DNA of 38,147 nt from positions 1 through 38,147 of the forward strand of contig DYEX01000019.1 of assembly GCA_020725525.1 (NCBI GenBank). The letters are read 5' to 3'. Every line of letters starts with the position of its first letter. Within the stretch, counting starts at the first letter, position 1. Below are positions 25,280-32,227 of this stretch, piece after piece. Under the pieces are notes generated by a model, which ran no database searches, was not told where the DNA came from, and was given only the letters and a program-made list of their open reading frames with translations. This stretch comes from Desulfovirgula sp. (GTDB lineage: Bacteria; Bacillota; Desulfotomaculia; Desulfotomaculales; Desulfovirgulaceae). The position numbers and the translations under genes are program-made.

Positions 25280-25861
25280 TTAACTTTTCAAGTTATGGGC
25301 CAGGATTATGGCCTCAGCAACCTGGCGCATGGAAATACGCTTGTTCATGCTGCTCTTTTGCATACGCCGGAAGGCCTCGGCTTCAGTAAGTCCCAGTGTC
25401 TCCATCAGGATTCCCTTCGCCCGTTCAACTAACTTACGGGTCTCCAGGGCTTCCTTTAATTCCTGGACCTGGTTTTCCAGCCTGATAATTTCCTGATAAT
25501 TGGCCAGGGCCAGTTCCACAGCGGACAACAGGGTACTTTCATCCACCGGTTTGGTCAACAGGGCCGAAACCCGGGCTTCTTTGGCTTTATCTAAAAGGCC
25601 GGGGCTCACGGAGTTAACCAGCACCACCACTGGGGCCAGCTTATCCTCATGGAGAATGCGTGCCACTTCCAGCCCGTCCATGCCCGGCACCCCGGCCTCA
25701 ATAATGAGCAGATCCGGCTGCCGGCTGCGCACCAGCTTGAGGCCCGAAAGGCCATCTGATGCCTCACCCACCACCCAGTATCCCAGCTTGGTGAGCATGG
25801 CTTTAATAGACTTTCTCCAGGTGGCATCGCTATCTACCAGCACTATTCTCTGTTCCGCCAT
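25280..25861 (-). CDS. ANTAR-domain response regulator 1 (NitR-like antiterminator)
   Basis: A 193-residue protein with a receiver domain (1-120), a coiled-coil linker (LENQVQELKEALE) and a C-terminal ANTAR domain (about 140-190) with the RNA-binding pattern RKLVERAKGILMETLG...AFRRMQKSSMNKR. ANTAR proteins bind paired hexaloop hairpins and let polymerase pass a terminator. The receiver keeps the acidic pair (D10, D12) and Lys104, but the phospho-acceptor is Glu55 (LLIIEAGVPG), so control by phosphorylation is unlikely. Its own leader carries the same hairpins, implying self-regulation. Confidence 0.93.
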   Translation of the reverse strand: MAEQRIVLVDSDATWRKSIKAMLTKLGYWVVGEASDGLSGLKLVRSRQPDLLIIEAGVPGMDGLEVARILHEDKLAPVVVLVNSVSPGLLDKAKEARVSALLTKPVDESTLLSAVELALANYQEIIRLENQVQELKEALETRKLVERAKGILMETLGLTEAEAFRRMQKSSMNKRISMRQVAEAIILAHNLKS

Positions 25862-25944
25862 GGAGATTTTCCTCCCAAACTGTTCCTGGTAACCAATACG
25901 CCGGGCGTTTCAGGACTACTGGAAAAATACCACCTTCCCGGGAA

Positions 25945-26023
25945 GAAAAATGCCCTCTTCAAGGCCTCACGACCTGTCGAGGGCATCGTTGCCTGTTCAT
26001 TAGCAGGGCACGTCATTGTACCC
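25945..26023 (-). promoter_or_regulatory. ANTAR antitermination leader of the ANTAR1 gene
   Basis: On the minus strand hairpin 1 (26006-26023) has stem GGGTAC/GTGCCC and loop AATGAC. Hairpin 2 (25982-25993) has a short GGC/GCC stem and loop AACGAT. The terminator ATGCCCTC...GAGGGCAT followed by TTTTTC overlaps hairpin 2. Confidence 0.82.
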
Positions 26024-26049
26024 ATAGAATACCCCTTTGGCTCGTTTTT

Positions 26050-26078
26050 ATTATAATGCGTACCCTTGCGGTTGGCAA
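26050..26078 (-). promoter_or_regulatory. Sigma-A promoter of ANTAR1-glnA2
   Basis: On the minus strand TTGCCA, a 17-base spacer and TATAAT lie just 14 bases past the stop of the preceding gene. Confidence 0.8.
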
Positions 26079-26091
26079 CAGTTTTTTTGCG

Positions 26092-27672
26092 TTAGCCTAA
26101 AATTTTTTCTACCTCTTCGGCATCCACATCCATGATGTACCTGATACCGGTAATTTCAGCAGCTTCCCTGGTCAGGGCGGCCACATCGTCCCGGGTGATA
26201 TAAGCGAGAGCAAACTTGCGGGCACCGCACATGAACTGCCGCAGGCCCTGGGCCAGCCGCTCAAAGTAGGTGTAGACACCAATGGCTCCCACGGGCAGCT
26301 TTTCGAAGGCCTCGGCGCCCAGTTTTTCCTTCAGCTCGCTCGCCGCAATGAAGACCTGCTCAAGGCTTTCACCGTATTTCTTATACTCATTGGGCACTTT
26401 ACCCGCTTTAACGGCTTCACCGACGGTCTTACCCACCATGGCCGCGGACAGGGCCGAGCGGGCCATACCGATGGCTTTCACATAGGGGGCACCAATGGCC
26501 AATCCCTTGAACATGTGATCCTCCAGGGTGAAGCCACCGGCAATGGCCACCGGCGGGACATAGGCGCCCCTGGCTGCCAGTTTATCCAGGTATTTTACCA
26601 GCAGCGCCTGCAGGTAGACGGTGGGCACGCCCCATTCATTCATCATCCGCCAGGGGCTCATGCCGGTACCGCCGCCGGCACCATCAACTGTCAGCAGGTC
26701 GAGCCTGGCATCGGAAGCATACTTGACTGCCCGCGCCAGATCGGCCGGACGATACGCCCCGGTCTTTAAGAAGACGTATTTAGCCCCGGCTTTGCGCAGT
26801 TCTTCCACCCGGGCCATGAAGGATTCATATTCCACCATGCCAATACGGGAATGGCGCTCAAACTCACTAAAGGCCCCGGCGCGATAGGCAGCCTGTACCC
26901 TGGGATCCGTGGGATCGGGCAGCACAATATACCCGCGGCTCTTAAGCTGCAGCGCCCGCTCCAGGGTGTTTAACTTGACCTCGCCGCCGATGTCCTTGGC
27001 CCCCTGGCCCCACTTGAGTTCCACGGCCTCCACGCCCAGCTTTTCTATGGCGTACTCCTGAACCCCCAGTTTGGTATCCTCCACATTGGCCTGCACGGCA
27101 ATAAATCCCCTGCCGCTGTACCATTCCTGGAAGTCCTTCACCCGCCTGGAAAGGTTGGGGGAATGAACAACCCGCCCGTCCTTTATTTCCACATCGGGGT
27201 CCATGGCGCATACGTTTTCACCAATAACAATGCCCACCCCGGATACAGCAGCCCCGGCAGCCAAGTGATCCCAGTTATTGGCTGCCACATTGGTGGAACC
27301 CATGGCAGCAATCACAATGGGCAGGCTCAGTTTTAAGTCACCACTGGCCCCAACCGCAGTTTCCAGGTTCACCGCCGGAAAAATAGCCTTATCGGGATCG
27401 GCTTCAATGCCGTGTGCACCGACGGCGGTACCGAGAATGTTGAAGTGGGAGTAATCCACCGGGTAATCCTTCTGGGAAGCAGAAGTGGTTTTACCAAAGG
27501 GTTGGGGATAGAGCACTTCCTTGCCCCGTACGGCAGATTTACCTATTTCACAGAGACCGGGGCAACCGTCCAGACAGGTCACGCACATACCGCTATAAGG
27601 GCACTGACTCTCACCGGTACGCAGTCGAGTCAGAGTAGCTGCAGTGGCGTTAATACCTTTACTAAAACTCAT
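26092..27672 (-). CDS. FMN-binding glutamate-synthase-like protein
   Basis: A 526-residue stand-alone homologue of the GltB FMN domain. The N-terminus has a Cys cluster (C24, C30, C33, C37, C41) that could bind an Fe-S centre. LPIVIAAMGSTNVA, ELKWGQGAKDIGGEVK, LLTVDGAGGGTGMSPWRMM and AIAGGFTLEDHMFKGLAIGA are family blocks. It has no glutaminase or GXGXG domain, so it may act with free ammonia or on another 2-oxo acid. ATG 27672 follows AGGAGG. It lies downstream of glnA3 with a 290-base gap and no ANTAR-type hairpins. Confidence 0.88.
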   Translation of the reverse strand: MSFSKGINATAATLTRLRTGESQCPYSGMCVTCLDGCPGLCEIGKSAVRGKEVLYPQPFGKTTSASQKDYPVDYSHFNILGTAVGAHGIEADPDKAIFPAVNLETAVGASGDLKLSLPIVIAAMGSTNVAANNWDHLAAGAAVSGVGIVIGENVCAMDPDVEIKDGRVVHSPNLSRRVKDFQEWYSGRGFIAVQANVEDTKLGVQEYAIEKLGVEAVELKWGQGAKDIGGEVKLNTLERALQLKSRGYIVLPDPTDPRVQAAYRAGAFSEFERHSRIGMVEYESFMARVEELRKAGAKYVFLKTGAYRPADLARAVKYASDARLDLLTVDGAGGGTGMSPWRMMNEWGVPTVYLQALLVKYLDKLAARGAYVPPVAIAGGFTLEDHMFKGLAIGAPYVKAIGMARSALSAAMVGKTVGEAVKAGKVPNEYKKYGESLEQVFIAASELKEKLGAEAFEKLPVGAIGVYTYFERLAQGLRQFMCGARKFALAYITRDDVAALTREAAEITGIRYIMDVDAEEVEKILG

Positions 27673-27963
27673 GGTTCCATCCTCCTAAAAAACACGGTAA
27701 AATTAAGGTAATGGTTCTTTCTAAAAATGTTTTCTTCTCTATTGCCGGCCTGGTGGTCAACATCAAGCCGGAATTTTTTTACCCGCCGCTTTTCTCTATC
27801 GAGCCAGTCTTTTGCCCTTCAATCTTTGCCAACCACCCCCCTTTTTTATCTATCCTTCACCGGGAACATCCCGGATTGTTTCTTTCACAAAAAGTACTGA
27901 TAATAATTTGTCCCATTTTCATCTTCTGCTGGTGACGCTGAAAGCGTCATGGGTGTTTCGTAA
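27673..27963 (-). other. Intergenic region between glnA3 and the FMN protein
   Basis: It holds a perfect short palindrome GACGCTTTCAGCGTC near 27938-27952 with no T-run on the minus side, and a hairpin CCGGCTTG/CAGGCCGG near 27744-27771 whose T-run is on the plus side. No clear gene is seen. A 17-codon TTG frame behind GGGGGGTGG (near 27790-27845) is too short to support. Confidence 0.4.
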
Positions 27964-29283
27964 CTAGAAGTTAGTTAAATACTCATCCAGCTCCCACTGG
28001 TGCACCTGGGTCTGGTAGCGTTCCCATTCGTCTTCCTTGGCTTCCAGGAAACGTTTGGTAATCTCCTGTCCCAGAGCGTCCTGGATCACCCGGTCACCGG
28101 CCAGGGCCCGCAGGGCTTCATCCAGATGGCGGGGCAAACCGATGCGGCGAATCAGCTCCCGTACCGGGGCATGGTTTTCCGAAAGGGGTGCCCCGGGCAC
28201 CAGACCACGCTCGATGCCATCCAACCCGGCGGCCAGGGAAGCAGCCAGGGCCAGGTAGGGATTGGCAGTGGGGTCGGGGCTGCGTAAAACTATCCGGGTG
28301 CCTTCCTGGCGCTGGGCCGGCACGCGGATCATGGTGCTGCGGTTTTCCTCCGACCAGGCCGCCAGGACCGGAGCCAGATCCGTGGGAACAAGGCGTTTGT
28401 AACTATTGACCAGCGGATTGGTAATGGCCGTCAAGGCCCCGGCATGACTAATCAACCCGGCTATATAACGGTAGGCCAGCTCGCTCAGCTGGTGCTCCCC
28501 CGCAGGATCGTAAAAGGCATTTTCACCGTCCCGCCATAAAAACTGGTGCAAGTGCATTCCCGAGCCGTTGTAACGGGCCAGGGGGCGGGGCATAAAGGAG
28601 GCGTGCAAGCCGTGCCGCTGGGCAATGGTGCGCACCACAAATTTAAAGGTGGCAATGCTGTCGGCCACAGTTAAAGCGGCATCTTCTTTAAGGAAAATTT
28701 CATGCTGCCCCGGCGCAATCTCATGGTGGGAAGAAGAAACATCCAGGCCCATCTCCTGGAGGGTGAGCACCATATCCCGGCGGGCATTTTCACCCAGATC
28801 CACCGGCGTAAGGTCACAATACCCGGCCTGATCGTGGGTGGTTACGGTCGGTTTCCCCTGGCCATCGGTATGGAAAAGGAAAAATTCAATCTGCGCGCCC
28901 ACCCTAAACTCCAGGCCCATTTTTTTAGCCCTGGCCAGTACACGCTTTAAAGCCGCCCGGGAACAGGCACCGTAAGGTTCCCCCTGGGGGGTCAGAACGT
29001 CACAAATCAACCGGGCCACTGCCCCTTCCCGGGGCCGCCAGGGAAAGATCACAAAGGTTGCCGGATCGGGCAGCAGGTAAATGTCCGATTCACGGTTCTG
29101 GACGAAACCCTCGATCACGGAACTGTCAAACATTACCCGGCCTTCCAGCGCCCGGGGCAATTCCTCCACAGTGATGGCAATGTTTTTCAAGACCCCAAAT
29201 ATATCGGTAAATTGCAGCCGTATAAACTTGACATTGTACTCCCGGGCTTTGTGAAGCACGTCCTCGCGGGTCAGGGTGGGCAT
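27964..29283 (-). CDS. Glutamine synthetase-like protein with lost catalytic residues
   Basis: A 439-residue GS I-fold protein that aligns without gaps to the two canonical copies over the first 340 residues. It keeps E133, E188, E195 and H244, but Q131 replaces the first Glu of GPExEF, L303 replaces the catalytic Glu of GYEAP (TDLAP here), V332 replaces the Glu of TRIELR, E313 replaces an active-site Arg, and the FDGSS loop is FDSSV. These remove two of the three ligands of the second metal and the ammonium-site Glu. Normal synthetase activity is improbable. ATG 29283 follows GGAGAGG. It lies between ANTAR2 and the FMN protein. Confidence 0.9.
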   Translation of the reverse strand: MPTLTREDVLHKAREYNVKFIRLQFTDIFGVLKNIAITVEELPRALEGRVMFDSSVIEGFVQNRESDIYLLPDPATFVIFPWRPREGAVARLICDVLTPQGEPYGACSRAALKRVLARAKKMGLEFRVGAQIEFFLFHTDGQGKPTVTTHDQAGYCDLTPVDLGENARRDMVLTLQEMGLDVSSSHHEIAPGQHEIFLKEDAALTVADSIATFKFVVRTIAQRHGLHASFMPRPLARYNGSGMHLHQFLWRDGENAFYDPAGEHQLSELAYRYIAGLISHAGALTAITNPLVNSYKRLVPTDLAPVLAAWSEENRSTMIRVPAQRQEGTRIVLRSPDPTANPYLALAASLAAGLDGIERGLVPGAPLSENHAPVRELIRRIGLPRHLDEALRALAGDRVIQDALGQEITKRFLEAKEDEWERYQTQVHQWELDEYLTNF

Positions 29284-29319
29284 GATAACCTCTCCTTCCA
29301 AAACTCAGGGGCAGGAAAA

Positions 29320-29386
29320 CAAAAAACGCCCTGCTTCAGGCCCGTGCTTACCTTCCACAGGCCTGAATCAGGACGCCATTGCCCTG
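29320..29386 (-). promoter_or_regulatory. Single-hairpin ANTAR-type leader of the glnA-like gene
   Basis: On the minus strand one hairpin (29369-29386) has stem CAGGGC/GTCCTG and loop AATGGC, with A1 and G4. It overlaps a terminator (CGTCCTGATTCAGGCC...GGCCTGAAGCAGGGCG, then TTTTTTG). The promoter is so close that there is no room for a first hairpin. Confidence 0.7.
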
Positions 29387-29406
29387 AAAAAAACCGTACA
29401 AAGATG

Positions 29407-29434
29407 ATTATAACAGGATTGCCCGGGAAATCAA
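29407..29434 (-). promoter_or_regulatory. Promoter of the glnA-like gene
   Basis: On the minus strand TTGATT, a 16-base spacer and a perfect TATAAT give a start near base 29400. Confidence 0.75.
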
Positions 29435-29504
29435 GATATTCTTAACAAGAAATACTGTATACAGCTAGTCCCGCCGTAAAAATTTGCAAAATACCCGGCA
29501 CGGA

Positions 29505-29575
29505 GCACCGGAGTGAGCGTGGATAACGCCATGCCCCGGCGGGTTGTCTGAATACTTACATACAGGTTCAGATTA
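29505..29575. repeat. Degenerate partial copy of the family 2 element
   Basis: GAGTGAGCGTGGATAACGCC and the sequence to ACTTACATACAGGTTCAG follow the right arm of the element at 8481-8545 with scattered changes. Confidence 0.45.
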
Positions 29576-30145
29576 CTTTTCCAGGGCCATAATTATTTCC
29601 CGGGCCACCCGGGCTAAAGGTACGCAGCGATCCATACTCATCTTTTGCAGGTATTTATAGGCCTGCCGCTCCGTCATTCCTTTTCTTTCCATGAGCAACC
29701 CCTTGGCCCGCTCCGTCAACTTGCGCTCTTCCAGGGTCCTGCGCAGGCCGCTTATTTCCTTTTCCAGCCGCATGTTCCGCTCAAAGGAAGCCAGGGCCAT
29801 TTCAATGGTCGGCACCACCATTTCCTCCTGCAGTGGCCTGGGCAGTACCCCGTAAACCCCGGGCGAACGAACCAGCTCGGCCACATTTTGCTGGTGTATA
29901 TCCGCCGTCAGTACTACCGGAGCCACATGATGTTCTTCGATAATGCCGGCCACATCTATGCCCTCACTGCCCGGAAGGCGGTATTCCAGAATCACCAGTT
30001 CCGGGGTGGTTTGAAAGACCATCTGCAGCAAGGACCGGCCGTCCTGCGTTTCCCCAATTACCATATAGCCGGCATGGCGTAGAATCTCTTTCAACCTGGA
30101 GCGAAAATCCTTGTCGCTGTCGGCAACAATAATGCGGGTCCTGTA
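29573..30145 (-). CDS. ANTAR-domain response regulator 2
   Basis: A 190-residue protein with a receiver domain, a coiled-coil (NMRLEKEISGLRRTLEERK) and a C-terminal ANTAR domain (LTERAKGLLMERKGMTERQAYKYLQKMSMDR). As in the other ANTAR protein the phospho-acceptor is Glu55 (LVILEYRLPG); the conserved Lys is also Arg (VLPRPLQ), so the receiver is probably not phosphorylated. ATG 30145 is used; a GTG five codons earlier with GCGGGGT upstream is an alternative. It is divergent from ANTAR1 outside the motifs. Its own upstream region shows no hexaloop hairpins. Confidence 0.92.
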   Translation of the reverse strand, partial: YRTRIIVADSDKDFRSRLKEILRHAGYMVIGETQDGRSLLQMVFQTTPELVILEYRLPGSEGIDVAGIIEEHHVAPVVLTADIHQQNVAELVRSPGVYGVLPRPLQEEMVVPTIEMALASFERNMRLEKEISGLRRTLEERKLTERAKGLLMERKGMTERQAYKYLQKMSMDRCVPLARVAREIIMALEK

Positions 30146-30184
30146 CATCAGGGACCACACCCCGCTTTTTCGTCACTGACTTAC

Positions 30185-30193
30185 ATTATAACA
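30185..30193 (-). promoter_or_regulatory. Extended -10 promoter of the ANTAR2 gene
   Basis: On the minus strand TGTTATAAT forms an extended -10 element. No good -35 is seen. It lies about 40 bases before the start codon. Confidence 0.5.
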
Positions 30194-30267
30194 TGCCGCT
30201 ATTGACGCGGGGAACCGCCGGCAGGACCGCCTTTTAAGAGGGGGCTTACCTCTTTTGAAGTTAAAAG

Positions 30268-30433
30268 TTCAGTAAAACCGCCGTTAGCTGCAAAGAAACG
30301 GCGTTGTCCAGAGCGAACGATTTTGCGGAGCGCCGCCCCAGCACTCACCGGCAATGATGCTCTTTCCAAGCCTGCCGTAAAAGGTTAGTAAGTACAGGTC
30401 TTTCCAGTATAACTTTTTCAGTGAGTGCTGGGC
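30268..30433. repeat. Composite of family 2 left arm and family 1 element, copy C
   Basis: Bases 30268-30335 match the left 69 bases of the 8.2-kb element, including GGCGTTGTCCAGAGCG and TTTTGCGGAGCGCCG. They run directly into a 98-bp family 1 element (30336-30433) bounded by CCCAGCACTCAC and GTGAGTGCTGGG. This fills the 360-base gap before the ATPase gene. Confidence 0.65.
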
Positions 30434-30508
30434 GGCCTGTAACAACGTGTCATTTTAACTTAAAAATACGCATATATTTCCCCAAAAACGAACGGGGGGT
30501 TACGTATC

Positions 30509-31630
30509 TTGAGCAGGGGCAGGCAAAAAAAGGTTTTCCCGGGAGGCAACACCTGCCGGGGATTTTACTCGTTTTACGACTATATCATTGAACCCGACGC
30601 CACCCGCATTTTTGTTATAAAAGGAGGACCCGGTGTCGGGAAGTCCACGTTCATGCGCAAGATTGGCGAAGAAATGCTTGAGCGGGGTTACGACGTGGAA
30701 TTCCATTGCTGCTCTTCGGACAACGGCTCGCTGGACGGGGTGGTTATTCCGGCCATCAAGGTGGCATTGCTTGACGGCACCGCCCCCCACGTGGTCGATC
30801 CCAAGAACCCGGGAGCGGTGGATGAAATTGTTCACCTGGGGGACCACTGGAACGAAGGAGGCCTGCGGGCACATAAAAAGGAAATCCTGGCTTTAAACCA
30901 GGAAATAGGGCGGTTGTTTAAACGGGCCTACAGCTACCTGGCCGCCGCCCACCTCTTTCTGGAAGAGGTACGCAGCCATTACCGGGAGACCGGCGCCTTT
31001 AATGTGGGTGCCTTTGATAAGCTCGCGCTTGACTTGACCCACGAGATTTTTGCGGGGCAAACGCGCCAGACAGACAACCCCAAAGCCCGCCACCTTTTTG
31101 CTACGGCCATTACCCCCGACGGGACGGTGAGCTACCTGGACACCATTGTTGGTCACTTAAAGAAACGCTATATTATCAATGGCGACGACGGTACGGGCAA
31201 GACCACCCTGGTCCGGCGGGTTATGGATGCCGCTTTAATGCGCGGGTTCGACGTGGAAGCCTACCACTGCGCCCTGGACCCGTCCCGGATCGAACACCTG
31301 GTCATCCCGGGACTGGATATGGCGGTGGTCAACTCCGTGGAGCCCCACTATTATAAACCCCAAAACGGCGACGTGGTTGTGGACACCATGACCTGTGTCA
31401 GGCCCGTGTCCAACCCGGTTTTGCAGGCCGAAAGGGATACCGCCCGGGAGATGTACCGGCACTGCATGGAAGAAGCCGTGGACTTCATCCACCGGGCGAA
31501 AAAGGTCCACGACGAAATGGAGTCCTACTACATCCCGAACATGAACTTCCAGGACATCGAAGCCCGCAGGCAAAAGGTGCTGGCCAGGATCCTGGAGCTG
31601 GCTGAGGAGATAAACGGGCAGCAGGGATAG
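30509..31630 (+). CDS. PRK06851-type ATPase with two P-loops
   Basis: A 373-residue protein of unknown function with two NTP-binding halves. P-loop 1 is GGPGVGKST (around residue 39-47) and P-loop 2 is GDDGTGKTT (around residue 225-233). Each is followed by a similar pattern (RGYDVEFHCCSSDNGSLDGVVIP and RGFDVEAYHCALDPSRIEHLVIP), so the gene arose by internal duplication. The start is TTG 30509 with GGGGGGT nine bases upstream. The family is common in spore-forming clostridia. A truncated copy lies near the end of the window. Confidence 0.85.
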   Translation: MSRGRQKKVFPGGNTCRGFYSFYDYIIEPDATRIFVIKGGPGVGKSTFMRKIGEEMLERGYDVEFHCCSSDNGSLDGVVIPAIKVALLDGTAPHVVDPKNPGAVDEIVHLGDHWNEGGLRAHKKEILALNQEIGRLFKRAYSYLAAAHLFLEEVRSHYRETGAFNVGAFDKLALDLTHEIFAGQTRQTDNPKARHLFATAITPDGTVSYLDTIVGHLKKRYIINGDDGTGKTTLVRRVMDAALMRGFDVEAYHCALDPSRIEHLVIPGLDMAVVNSVEPHYYKPQNGDVVVDTMTCVRPVSNPVLQAERDTAREMYRHCMEEAVDFIHRAKKVHDEMESYYIPNMNFQDIEARRQKVLARILELAEEINGQQG

Positions 31631-31671
31631 AATTGCAGGTAACATCAGCGGAAGAAATGCAGTGATTTCCG

Positions 31672-31806
31672 TTAGCACGGCGATTGGCACGGGCGTGAAC
31701 CCTCCAGGTTCCTGGTTTTCCTGGCCCTCTCCCCAGAGCCAACCGCAGCCAGCAACCCCAGGACACATAGCACCACCAGTGCGAGCATAACACCCTTCCT
31801 CTTCAC
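31672..31806 (-). CDS. Possible small secreted or membrane peptide (44 aa)
   Basis: A GTG start with GAGG five bases upstream opens MKRKGVMLALVVLCVLGLLA and 24 further residues, a basic N-terminus and one hydrophobic helix like a signal sequence or single-pass peptide. It lies antisense to the region before the chemotaxis-receptor remnant. It could be the stump of a lost secreted protein. Function is unknown and the call is weak. Confidence 0.3.
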   Translation of the reverse strand: MKRKGVMLALVVLCVLGLLAAVGSGERARKTRNLEGSRPCQSPC

Positions 31807-31814
31807 GGTATCCT

Positions 31815-32164
31815 CGATAAGCTGTCCGAATGGGACAGGAATTCCGGCACAAGGGCGGCCGCAGCAGTCGGCCCAGGCCGTGAGAGTTATGGAAAGCGGC
31901 AAGGAAAAAACCGTTCACGGCGGCCGGGTGGTGCAGGAAGCTGGCCAGTCACTGATGGCTATTATTGATCTGGTCAAAGGGCTGAGCCAGAAGGCCCCGG
32001 AAGTAGCGGTTGCGGCCGGACAGATGTCCGAAGCGGTACAAAACGTAGCCGCAACTACAGAAGAACAAACTGCGGCCATGGAAGAAGTCGCGACTTCAGC
32101 CGCCGGGTTGAACAAAATAGCTGCCGAAATGAGGGAACTGGTGAGCCGGTTCAGGCTGGAGTAA
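31815..32164 (+). pseudogene. C-terminal remnant of a methyl-accepting chemotaxis protein
   Basis: From about 31862 the frame reads SAQAVRVMESGKEKTVHGG, then VVQEAGQSLMAIIDLVKGLS and ATTEEQTAAMEEVATSAAGL to a stop at 32164, the distal signalling helix of a chemotaxis receptor. Just upstream, in another frame, DKLSEWDRNSG resembles the preceding receptor segment, which suggests a frameshift. The sensor, membrane segments and the hairpin tip are missing, so it cannot be functional as a receptor. A strong terminator follows. Confidence 0.7.
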
Positions 32165-32180
32165 TTCAGTAATTAAGGCA

Positions 32181-32215
32181 AAAGCGGGCTTGCGGCATAG
32201 CAGCCCGCTTTTTTA
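32181..32215. terminator. Bidirectional terminator between convergent genes
   Basis: AAGCGGGC and GCCCGCTT form a stem with a T-run on the plus strand and TTTT on the minus side. It separates the receptor remnant (+) from the propeller gene (-). Confidence 0.85.
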
Positions 32216-32227
32216 CTGTACGACAGG

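Noticed and set aside
27711-27935. 74-codon plus-strand frame in the gap before glnA3
   Set aside because: T-rich, Phe/Pro-heavy sequence with no binding site; a plus-strand hairpin with T-run lies inside it.
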